Origin: Microcystis aeruginosa W13-11
GTDB taxonomy: Bacteria; Cyanobacteriota; Cyanobacteriia; Cyanobacteriales; Microcystaceae
Direction: 5' to 3'
Assembly (NCBI GenBank): GCA_009995705.1
Contig: JAADBR010000143.1
Span: 1-10,283, forward strand
DNA: 10,283 nt
Each line of letters begins with the position of its first letter. The stretch's first letter is position 1. The notes below the pieces were generated by a model, which saw nothing but the letters and a program-made list of their open reading frames with translations, had not been told where the DNA came from and did not search any database. The position numbers and the translations under genes were made by a program. This document shows, piece after piece, positions 1 through 5,345 of the stretch.

Positions 1-56
1 GTCAGGTTTTTCAGGCTTTCCCTGTCTAGTAGCGGCGGCGGTTCTTTTTGCTTCAT
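1..56 (-). CDS. Possible 5' end of an unidentified gene, running off the left edge
   Basis: On the minus strand an ATG at 56-54 follows a purine-rich GAGAGG about 1 nt upstream and opens a frame that stays open to the window edge. The visible start reads MKQKEPPPLLDRESLKNLT, a charged, proline-containing N-terminus that I do not recognise. It begins 4 bp after the stop of the truncated toxin remnant on the same strand, so it could equally be random reading of the DNA that replaced the toxin's 3' half. Only 18 codons are visible. No function is proposed. Confidence 0.25.
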   Translation of the reverse strand, partial: MKQKEPPPLLDRESLKNL

Positions 57-60
57 CCTC

Positions 61-201
61 TCAATCTACACTTTTTTCTGTTTTTGTCAATCCCCTGACC
101 TGAATCCTTACAAAACATCTATCTAACTTTTTTTGTAAAGTAGCAGAAGCAGATTCAAAAAACTCCCCTGCATCAATACTAATAACAACAGTATAATTAA
201 T
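61..201 (-). pseudogene. Truncated RelE/ParE-like toxin remnant
   Basis: Immediately after, and overlapping, the antitoxin stop there is a frame reading NYTVVISIDAGEFFESASA, then TLQKKLDRCF. This resembles the N-terminal strand and first two helices of RelE/ParE-superfamily toxins, which in intact operons act on ribosome-bound mRNA or on gyrase. The frame has no ATG: the codon where a start is expected is ATT (201-199), which suggests a lost start. After about residue 30 the toxin-like sequence stops and a short unrelated tail leads to TGA at 63-61, giving about 46 codons where about 85-95 are usual. The core strands that carry the catalytic residues are missing, so the product is almost certainly inactive. 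The superfamily call rests on a short stretch; the broken state is clear. Confidence 0.6.
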
Positions 202-424
202 ATTTTCGTTTAAGTTTGTCAACAGTAATAACCTTTCCTTGTTTTACATTTTCTCTAGCATGATCAAAATTTTCTTTAAATCCTACAATCTCTAATAACT
301 CTTGAGTAGCATCATCTTCTCTTGTTGCCAAATATGCTAAAAAATCAACTGCTACAAGTAATTTTTCTGGTGACAGTTGTTCAACATATTTTTGGATTTG
401 TTCACGAAGTTCTAACGTATTCAT
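197..424 (-). CDS. Antitoxin of a RelE/ParE-type toxin-antitoxin pair
   Basis: This 75-residue acidic protein starts MNTLELREQIQKYVEQLSPE and ends KVITVDKLKRKY. The layout fits small cyanobacterial antitoxins that sit ahead of RelE/ParE-like toxins: a predicted helix pair (residues 3-35), an acidic linker (DDATQELLEI), then a C-terminal toxin-binding tail. The stop codon overlaps the start region of the toxin remnant, the usual translationally coupled order. A TATAAT-like box on the minus strand (458-453) lies about 30 bp upstream of the ATG and could be the -10 element; no convincing -35 is seen. The reading frame is intact although its toxin is broken, so it may be an orphan antitoxin that could still neutralise related toxins. 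It could also be annotated simply as a conserved hypothetical protein. No DNA-binding fold is obvious by eye. Confidence 0.7.
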   Translation of the reverse strand: MNTLELREQIQKYVEQLSPEKLLVAVDFLAYLATREDDATQELLEIVGFKENFDHARENVKQGKVITVDKLKRKY

Positions 425-452
425 AGATTATTTTGGTTATTTACCCAATTTG

Positions 453-458
453 ATTATA
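453..458 (-). promoter_or_regulatory. Candidate -10 box for the antitoxin gene
   Basis: TATAAT reads on the minus strand at 458-453. It would place the transcription start near 446 and give a leader of about 22 nt before the ATG at 424. The surrounding DNA is very A/T-rich and there is no good -35 hexamer, so this is only a candidate. Confidence 0.35.
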
Positions 459-526
459 TCTGATTATGATAAAATTTATATCCGCGATTTCTGTTATTAA
501 TCTTCTCATATAATAGATAATATGTA

Positions 527-707
527 GTAACGCACCTCATATTTGCTAAATAATTTATTTTAAGTACCTAAGCAAAATTAATTACACATATCTAACCACA
601 TCTTGCCTCCTGCCTCTTGCCTTTTGCCTATCTTCACTAGGAAATTAATTTTGCACGACTACTTATTATGTTTTTTAAAATCTCCTTCAATAATAATGGT
701 GCGTTAC
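527..707. repeat. Outer inverted-repeat element (MITE-like), 181 bp
   Basis: The 10-mer GTAACGCACC (527-536) and its exact reverse complement GGTGCGTTAC (698-707) bound a non-coding A/T-rich stretch. A second, shorter inverted-repeat element lies inside it. The structure is that of a small non-autonomous element or dispersed cyanobacterial repeat; no protein is encoded. This element fills most of the gap between the antitoxin gene and the kinase pseudogene. Confidence 0.6.
572..654. repeat. Inner inverted-repeat element with heptamer-type repeats
   Basis: GCAAAATTAATT (572-583) is matched exactly by its reverse complement AATTAATTTTGC (643-654), a 12-bp inverted repeat. The interior holds a short tandem series of TGCCTCC/TGCCTCT/TGCCTTT-like heptamers at about 604-629, of the short-tandem-repeat type common in cyanobacterial intergenic DNA. 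Its position inside the 527-707 inverted repeat suggests insertion of one small element into another. Confidence 0.65.
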
Positions 708-791
708 GTCGCGTATTTAATTGATTTGTACATTTTATAATCTTTTTGCGCTCCTAACTTGTTGATAAATCTTAATAATTCTCTGTAATCT

Positions 792-2200
792 TTACAGGTT
801 ACAATCTACAAGTCTCGACGCGAGAGAAGACCCAAACGAAAAATCATTCCTAAAAAACCAAAAACCCCAACAATCACATGGGAGTTGGCCTTTGGGTGCT
901 TTCATATCAAAAGTAATATCAATGTAAGACAACCAGCTTCCTCCTTCTCTCCATCCTACCTTGTCCCCGAACTTTTCCCAAATTTCTTGGTTATATTCTC
1001 TCGTTCCCCCTAAACCCTGATAAATGCGTTTCTGAACAGAAAACCCAAATCTACCATTACTGTATTTTACCCACAATTGGTCAATGGTGCGGAGGTCTGC
1101 ACAGGGAAAATTATCAATGTGTTCATTATCTAACCAACTTTCTTCTTCGAGGTTTGCAACCGCTAACATTGCCCTTGCTGTTTCTTCATCTGCTTCTTTC
1201 CATTTCCCTGCTTTGAGTAAGTCACGCAGTTTACTATAATCCATCCCTACATCTGATTTTAATTCTATCTCTGAGCTTACTGGTTGAGGTGTGGATGACG
1301 CTTTTGGAGCTATTGTTGTATTCTGGCGGTTTGATAAATATTCAATCACCTGTGCCGCACTCCAGCGCTGGCTTCTGTCCTTTAACAAGCAATTAGTAAC
1401 TACAGGGGCTAACCTGGAATCCTGTTTGGTAGCTTGACATCCCCCTGATAAATCTTCAGCATTAAGTCCATTTCACTTTGATAGTTAAAAGGTAAACGAC
1501 CCCCATCCACCAGCGCCGCTCCCAAAATCCCTAAAGACCACATATCCCACGCCGTTGATACCACGCTTTCATTGCCAAACGCCTCTGGTGGCATAAAAGC
1601 GATTGAGCCAGCGATATTACCAGTGCGAGATTGAGATTTGTCACTCATCTGCCGCGACAACCCGAAATCGCTTAACTTCCACTGCTCTTGGCAACGCAAA
1701 ATATTACCAGGCTTGACATCACGATGAATAAGCCGCTTTTCTCGGTGTAAGTAATCCAATCCCCGTGCAACCTGCAAAAAAATGTCCACGACTTCCGCTT
1801 CACTGGGTTGCTTGTCCCGCAGTTTATCTTGGAGAGTCCCTTGGGCTAATTCCATTACCAGATAGAGATAATCCTCCTCTTGCTACCACCATAGACCGAC
1901 ATGAAATCCAGTAACAACATGGGGATGGGATAAATTCACTGCTGTAGCTAATTCGTCCCGTTGTTGCCCTTGTTGTCTTGTATATTCCGCTTCCCGTTTT
2001 TCCTTGTATAACCCAGCAAAATTTTCAATATCCAAGGGGGCGATAATTTTAATGGCTACATTCCGCAGAATTTTACCTAAAAAGACATCCTGACCTTTAA
2101 ACACGCCACCAAACCCGCCTACCCCCAGTAGATTTTGGAGTTGGTAGCGGTCTTCGACCATTTGTCCTTCCATTTTGATAAAGGTGCGCTGTAAGCTCAT
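792..2200 (-). pseudogene. Ser/Thr protein kinase-GUN4 fusion, broken by an amber codon and a frameshift
   Basis: Read with corrections, this is one protein of about 469 codons. The ATG at 2200 has AGGA about 8 nt upstream. Residues 17-115 form the kinase N-lobe, with glycine loop GVGGFGGVFKG (26-36) and the VAIK lysine (K51). The C-lobe has the catalytic loop HRDVKPGN (159-166), the DFG motif (D178) and MPPE. A linker follows, then a GUN4 domain (YSKLRDLLKAGKWKEADEET, FGFSVQKRIY, APKGQLP). GUN4 domains bind porphyrins, and kinase fusions of this type are found in cyanobacteria. Two lesions are visible. An in-frame TAG at 1885-1883 comes right after two Trp codons; reading continues in the same frame as QEEDYLYLVMELAQG, so a single C-to-T change of CAG would explain it. 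A frameshift near 1409-1418 moves the frame from KLPNRIPG-stop to SRLAPVVTNCLLKDRSQRW. All kinase motif residues survive, so decay looks recent. No full-length product is expected without readthrough and frameshifting. Confidence 0.88.
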
Positions 2201-2247
2201 GGTGATATTCCTGTAGATTAATTTTTAAGAAATATACTAGAGACATC

Positions 2248-2304
2248 CTAACATAGGTTACACTCCACAAGTCTTGATGCGAGAGAACGGAAAAAATCAC
2301 CATT
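2248..2304 (-). pseudogene. 3'-terminal scar of a second kinase-GUN4 gene
   Basis: Just upstream of the kinase-GUN4 pseudogene, the minus strand reads SLASRLVECNLC-stop (2286-2248), preceded by NGDFFR. This matches the end of the downstream copy, NDFSFGSSLASRLVDCNL. Within the matched block nearly all base differences are silent in this frame (GCG/GCA, TCG/TCA, GTA/GTG, CTG/CTA) and the single amino-acid change is Asp to Glu. The homology stops at a TAA (2307-2305), next to the palindromic element at 2316. The simplest reading is that an upstream tandem paralogue was deleted and only its last 15-20 codons remain. The comparison also supports the stop at 794-792 as the genuine end of the downstream gene. 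Confidence 0.7.
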
Positions 2305-2315
2305 TTATATTCAGT

Positions 2316-2401
2316 ACTTACGCAAGATGTGACTGAAAACCTTATTCTTGCCTAGGGGTAATTCATGAATTACCCCTACTTTCGTTCCCTTTTGCGTAAG
2401 T
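2316..2401. repeat. Palindromic MITE-like element, 86 bp
   Basis: The terminal repeats ACTTACGCAA (2316-2325) and TTGCGTAAGT (2392-2401) are exact reverse complements. Inside lies a perfect 24-bp palindrome at 2354-2377 (AGGGGTAATTCA followed by its complement), so a transcript or single strand would fold into a long two-part hairpin. It sits between the Uma2 gene's stop and the scar of the lost kinase paralogue. The form is that of small dispersed cyanobacterial elements mobilised in trans; copy number cannot be judged here. Confidence 0.7.
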
Positions 2402-2411
2402 CCTAATATTG

Positions 2412-3002
2412 TTATGTTGGCTCAATAATTTTTATCCCTGCTCTAAATTCCCGCAGTGCTTGGGCATGATTTTCTATACCAATACAACCCATCAATAAAT
2501 CTACATCTAAACTCGGTAAAAGTTGCGATTTACTAACAGCCTCATAACCATCATTTCCTAAACTATAAAACAATAACTCATCATTCATCCAAAACCAAAC
2601 TTCGGGAATTTGTAACCGTTTGTATGCTTCCAGTTTATTAATTACTCCACTACTAACAACCACCTCAATCACTAAATCAGGATGTTTTCTATTTGCTCCC
2701 AATTCATAGGATTCATCACCTTCTCTTTTAACCTTTTCAAATTCATTTTCTAGGGTGACAGAACCAGTAGGAGTAAAATCTAATTCCAAAAATTCTAAAT
2801 AAATTTCTACTAAGGAAGCAATACGTTTTTTGATAGTTTCGTGTTTTTTCCCTGGTATTTTTCTGATCTCCAAAACTCCATCCAAAAAAGATAACCTTAA
2901 CCCTGGGCGATCGATTAGCTGTTCAACAGCTTTAAATTCTCTCCAAGTTAAGTCACTAATTAAAATTGGTTCTGCTTCTTGTTCGATTAGTGTAGTTATC
3001 AT
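2412..3002 (-). CDS. Uma2 family (DUF820) PD-(D/E)XK nuclease-like protein
   Basis: This 196-residue protein has the layout of the Uma2 family, a PD-(D/E)XK-type restriction-endonuclease fold greatly expanded in cyanobacteria and of largely unproven biological role. Visible family features are SFLDGVLEI (38-46, with E45), IPGKKHETIKKRI (helix, 49-61), GDESYELG (95-102), the core HPDLVIEV (107-114, with D109 and E113 as likely metal ligands), K123 and AYKRLQIPEVWFW (126-138). The length is typical and the frame is intact. No clear Shine-Dalgarno precedes the ATG at 3002-3000. A short inverted repeat, GTGAA/TTCAC (3025-3039), lies in the upstream region and could be an operator, but this is weak. 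It is transcribed toward the kinase pseudogene with the MITE between them. Whether it cleaves DNA is unknown. Confidence 0.88.
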   Translation of the reverse strand: MITTLIEQEAEPILISDLTWREFKAVEQLIDRPGLRLSFLDGVLEIRKIPGKKHETIKKRIASLVEIYLEFLELDFTPTGSVTLENEFEKVKREGDESYELGANRKHPDLVIEVVVSSGVINKLEAYKRLQIPEVWFWMNDELLFYSLGNDGYEAVSKSQLLPSLDVDLLMGCIGIENHAQALREFRAGIKIIEPT

Positions 3003-3093
3003 AATTTAAACCCAAATTTAGAGAGTGAATTTTGTTCACTATGATATGATATAAAAACAGATTAAGTAGGTAGGCGTTAAAAATTATCAGATG

Positions 3094-3112
3094 CCCCCCT
3101 TATTAAGGGGGG
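3094..3112. repeat. C/G-rich palindrome, copy 1
   Basis: CCCCCC-TTATTAA-GGGGGG is a near-perfect palindrome able to form a 6-8 bp hairpin. It is the first of two adjacent copies in this spacer, of the C/G-run type widespread in cyanobacterial intergenic DNA. It could end transcription weakly, but there is no T-run after the stem. Confidence 0.65.
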
Positions 3113-3142
3113 ATTAAGGGTGGATCCCCCCGCCTATCGGCA

Positions 3143-3161
3143 CCCCCCTTATCAAGGGGGG
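3143..3161. repeat. C/G-rich palindrome, copy 2
   Basis: CCCCCC-TTATCAA-GGGGGG differs from copy 1 by one base in the loop and lies 30 bp after it. Between and after the copies, GGATTAAGGGTGGATCCCCCC and GCAGGGGGGATCG add further complementary C/G runs, so the whole 3094-3170 segment can fold in several alternative ways. Confidence 0.65.
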
Positions 3162-3296
3162 CAGGGGGGATCGAACCTAAAATCCATTTTTAATTTAATT
3201 ATAACCAGCTACTTATCATGAAAAATATCATAGTCTAACAAACTGCCCTTAATCATACCATAGCCAATAAACCTTTTGAGAATACCAAATTATCAG

Positions 3297-3456
3297 ACCT
3301 CTGGTAAAAATCAAAAAGTTGTTAGTATTAGAAGTCAGTAGTCAGGAGAATTAATAATGAATAATAATCAATTAAATGGTCTATTTACAGATTTTATACC
3401 ATTTAATCCTTGTTTTTGACGTTTTTGAATCCCCAAAAATTAATTAGGCCAGAGAT
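3297..3456 (+). mobile_element. MITE-like element, copy 1 (160 bp)
   Basis: This non-coding stretch is bounded by ACCTCTGG (3297-3304) and CCAGAGAT (3449-3456), imperfect terminal inverted repeats. It is clearly homologous, in the same orientation, to 8673-8849. Shared blocks include TAAAAATCAAAAA, GTCAGGAGAATTAA, TGAATAATAAT, AATTAAATGGTCTATT and ACAGATTTTAT. It encodes no transposase and would depend on one elsewhere. Relative to copy 2 it lacks a 17-bp internal segment. Confidence 0.75.
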
Positions 3457-3526
3457 ATTATCTAAATTGCTTGTTAATACTGCACACTTAAAATTCAAAT
3501 CTGATAACTGATAACTGATAACTGTT

Positions 3527-4021
3527 TTACTCGGCTTTTACCAAACCCTGAGAGCGAATACAGGCCTGTTCCCAGCGACAATCGGGATTAACTTCCACTG
3601 GTTTGAGTCGCGCCCAGATTTCGCCTTGATCATCGGCATAAAAACTATCGATAATAGCAGGAATACGAGTACCAAAAGGTTCAGTAATCAGGACAGAATC
3701 GGTCAGATTAAATACTTCGCCATTAGCTCCCGTCGCTTTTTCGATGACGGGAATTTCTGCTTTGGGAATCGGTTTTCGGAATAGAGGAGCCGAATCGAAA
3801 CGGGGACGGAGAGGAGATTTTATCTCGCTACTGACTGATTTTACCGTTTCCTCGGCTGGTTTTTCCTCAATTATTTCTGGAGGGGTTTCTGGGGGTTTGG
3901 GGGGTACTGCAGCCCTAGAACCCTTTTTAATAATTTGTAGAGGTTGTAGAGGAGGAGTGGTTTTAATTGGCTCTTCGGGAGGTTCAGGGGTGCTAGGGGT
4001 TTTCTTCGGGGGACGTGGCAT
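3527..4021 (-). CDS. Proline-rich conserved protein of unknown function
   Basis: I do not recognise this 164-residue protein. Residues 1-90 are proline-rich and highly charged (PRPPKKTPSTPEPPEEPIKT; PPKPPETPPE), with no predicted fold, and look like a flexible linker. Residues 95-160 look folded: GEVFNLTDSVLITEPFGTRIP, then IIDSFYADDQGEIWARLKPVE and CRWEQACIRSQGLVKAE. This is a beta-rich pattern that could be a small barrel or a protein-interaction module. There is no signal peptide or membrane segment, so it is probably cytoplasmic. It is divergent from the coiled-coil gene at 4386, with about 360 bp between them. A TTGACA on the minus strand (4101-4096) could be a -35 for this gene, but no matching -10 is clear. 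Low-complexity codons make strand assignment less certain in the N-terminal half; the folded C-terminus supports this strand. Confidence 0.7.
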   Translation of the reverse strand: MPRPPKKTPSTPEPPEEPIKTTPPLQPLQIIKKGSRAAVPPKPPETPPEIIEEKPAEETVKSVSSEIKSPLRPRFDSAPLFRKPIPKAEIPVIEKATGANGEVFNLTDSVLITEPFGTRIPAIIDSFYADDQGEIWARLKPVEVNPDCRWEQACIRSQGLVKAE

Positions 4022-4123
4022 GATACGACAAGGAAAATAAAAACTATAGGATTATTGAAGCACATCGAGCCGCTAACCCGCTCGACCAGTGCTTGTGTCA
4101 ATTTTGCTGTGGCTAATTTTTCC

Positions 4124-4138
4124 CTGGCCTCAGGCCAG
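4124..4138. repeat. Short hairpin in the divergent intergenic region
   Basis: CTGGCC-TCA-GGCCAG forms a compact 6-bp stem with a 3-nt loop between the two divergent genes. It has no T-run on either strand, so it is not an intrinsic terminator. It could be a protein site or part of the 5' leader of the minus-strand gene; no role is assigned. Confidence 0.4.
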
Positions 4139-4217
4139 ATACCCGCAATACAGCTATCTGCGAATTAGTCGATCCCCCTCTCCTCTCCAACGTATTGAAA
4201 AAATTTCTCATTAAGTA

Positions 4218-4246
4218 TTGACAAAAATTCCTAATAAGCTTATAGT
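4218..4246 (+). promoter_or_regulatory. Strong sigma-70-type promoter
   Basis: A perfect -35 hexamer TTGACA (4218-4223) is followed after exactly 17 bp by TATAGT (4241-4246), one base off the TATAAT consensus. Transcription would start near 4252-4254 on the plus strand and run into the terminator hairpin at 4281-4324 before reaching the coiled-coil gene at 4386. This is the best promoter match in the window. Confidence 0.7.
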
Positions 4247-4252
4247 TATTTA

Positions 4253-4324
4253 TAGTGTTCTCCTCTCAAGGATCGGCAGTGGAACCGCGCGGCAGTCTCT
4301 AACAATGCGGTTCCCATTTTTTTT
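4253..4324 (+). ncRNA. Candidate small RNA or attenuated leader (about 70 nt)
   Basis: The predicted transcript runs from the promoter at 4218-4246 to the T-run at 4317-4324. It has an unstructured 5' part (GTTCTCCTCTCAAGGATCGG) followed by the terminator stem. No open frame of note lies inside. It could be a free-standing regulatory RNA or the terminated leader of the coiled-coil gene 60 bp downstream. I could not match it by eye to Yfr1, Yfr2 or another named cyanobacterial RNA. Confidence 0.5.
4281..4324 (+). terminator. Rho-independent terminator with an overlapping alternative stem
   Basis: GGAACCGC (4281-4288) pairs with GCGGTTCC (4307-4314) across an 18-nt loop and is followed by CA and eight T residues (4317-4324). 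The 3' arm overlaps a second possible stem, GTTCCC (4310-4315) with GGGAAC (4325-4330), which would use up the terminator's 3' arm and its T-run. The two structures are mutually exclusive, as in attenuators, although the alternative stem is only 6 bp. Confidence 0.65.
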
Positions 4325-4385
4325 GGGAACGATAGAAGGCTTTTAACGTCTGTAAACTTCTAGGTTTCCTCATCCTTTGGCTTTT

Positions 4386-5216
4386 ATGAACGATAATTCC
4401 GACCTGTACCTCGAGCATCTCACCCATGCGGATACTGTCATCACTGCTGAAATTGTCGAGCATGAGAGTCAATCCACAGATGAGACAGATTGGGCAGCTC
4501 TATCCTCTCATTTACGTCAACAAAATCAAGAATTACAGGCGGAAATCTGGCGACGGGAGCAAGCTCTCGGTCAACTGCGATCGCGGTTAGCCGAGCAACA
4601 TCGTCGCTTGCAAAGTTGCGATACCCTAATCCAGCAGCAAAAGGAGGAACTGCAATACGAAAAGCAACAATTACAGCGAGCTTTAGGAGAAATCGAACAG
4701 TATCGTCAAGCAGAACAACGGCAACCGATGATTATTGCCAATTTGACCGCAGAATTGACCCTCACGCGTCAACAATTAGCCCGTTTAGAGCGAGAATGTG
4801 CCTTAATTCAGGAAAGTTATCAGGAAAAAAGCCAACAACTCTGCAACTATGACCAGCAATTGCAGGAATTACGCACCCGTCTTCAACGTCAGCAACGCTA
4901 CACCCTCCAGTATAAAGCGGCCTTGGCCCAGTATTTCCAACGCGGTAGCGATCGCAATTTTTCCCCAGATTTAGCCATTGTTGCCAAGGCAGCTGCGATT
5001 GAGCCTTGGTCTCAGACAGAGAATCAAGAAAGGGATGAAGTGGCTCCCATCGATGATTTTGTAGCGGAATTAGAGACTATTGAGCCAGTAGAATCCTTAA
5101 ATAAGAAAGACAGGGATTGGCCCGCACCTATCATCTCTCCTTCCCCGAAATATTCCTCTTTTCGGGTTGATTTGCCCACTTTTATTAAATATCGCCAAGA
5201 AAAAGATAATTCCTGA
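4386..5216 (+). CDS. Coiled-coil protein of unknown function
   Basis: This 276-residue protein starts at the ATG 4386-4388; a TTG at 4377 is in frame but less likely, and no clear ribosome site is visible for either. Residues 1-38 are acidic. Residues 40-180 form a long Gln/Glu/Arg/Leu-rich coiled coil (HLRQQNQELQAEIWRREQAL; QLRSRLAEQHRRLQ; QQLQELRTRLQRQQ). Residues 180-245 are an acidic, probably disordered linker, and the end carries a compact motif, WPAPIISPSPKYSSFRVDLPTF (245-266), that may bind a partner. No enzyme motif, signal peptide or membrane segment is seen, so a cytoplasmic scaffold or structural role is possible but not shown. Two HIP1 octamers lie inside the gene, so its composition looks native to a cyanobacterial chromosome. 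It is preceded by the promoter and terminator described at 4218-4324 and followed by a terminator hairpin. Confidence 0.8.
   Translation: MNDNSDLYLEHLTHADTVITAEIVEHESQSTDETDWAALSSHLRQQNQELQAEIWRREQALGQLRSRLAEQHRRLQSCDTLIQQQKEELQYEKQQLQRALGEIEQYRQAEQRQPMIIANLTAELTLTRQQLARLERECALIQESYQEKSQQLCNYDQQLQELRTRLQRQQRYTLQYKAALAQYFQRGSDRNFSPDLAIVAKAAAIEPWSQTENQERDEVAPIDDFVAELETIEPVESLNKKDRDWPAPIISPSPKYSSFRVDLPTFIKYRQEKDNS
4577..4584. repeat. HIP1 octamer (GCGATCGC)
   Basis: An exact highly iterated palindrome 1 site inside the coiled-coil gene. HIP1 is strongly over-represented in many cyanobacterial chromosomes and is the clearest base-level hint of the host group. Confidence 0.8.
4948..4955. repeat. 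HIP1 octamer (GCGATCGC), second site
   Basis: A second exact HIP1 site in the same gene, about 370 bp after the first. I noticed none in the kinase pseudogene or in the pentapeptide gene. Confidence 0.8.
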
Positions 5217-5225
5217 ACAACAGAA

Positions 5226-5264
5226 AGAGAGCCGGCGACTGTCCATGTTTCGTCTCGGCTCTCT
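5226..5264. terminator. Terminator hairpin between convergent genes
   Basis: AGAGAGCCG (5226-5234) pairs perfectly with CGGCTCTCT (5256-5264) across a 21-nt loop, 9 bp after the coiled-coil gene's stop. The stem is strong but only a short mixed T stretch follows on the plus strand (ATTCTGGTT), so it is an imperfect intrinsic terminator. It lies between two convergent genes and may serve the minus-strand gene as well. Confidence 0.6.
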
Positions 5265-5345
5265 ATTCTGGTTCGCTCCTCACACTAATTAGAATCTATC
5301 ATAAGCTGATGGTTTTGTCCACTAAATTCATAAAAGTTAATATTT

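Larger units (their letters stand above)
3003..3526. other. Repeat-rich intergenic spacer
   Basis: No gene of convincing length or composition is seen on either strand. The spacer holds two C/G-rich palindromes (3094-3112 and 3143-3161) and a MITE copy (3297-3456). The remainder (about 3162-3296 and 3457-3526) is A/T-rich and shows nothing recognisable beyond a triple ATAACTGAT-type direct repeat at about 3501-3521. Confidence 0.6.

Noticed and set aside
806..883. A possible third lesion (frameshift near 880) giving the kinase-GUN4 gene a different tail ending LLSRRDL
   Set aside because: Base differences between this tail and the scar at 2248-2286 are nearly all silent in the uncorrected frame, so that frame is the genuine one.
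3744..4040. Plus-strand Gly/Ser-rich frame opposite the proline-rich gene
   Set aside because: It is the complement of proline- and glutamate-rich codons. The minus-strand frame has a folded-looking C-terminus and the plus frame has none.
4065..4085. TCGAGC/GCTCGA hairpin that, on the minus strand, recalls a tRNA D-arm region
   Set aside because: No acceptor stem, anticodon arm or TTC-type T-loop can be built around it, so it is not a tRNA.
5276..5285. CTCCTCACAC, close to the conserved core of the cyanobacterial RNA Yfr1
   Set aside because: There is no A before it, no flanking stem or T-run, and no guaB/trxA-type context; a 10-base chance match is plausible.
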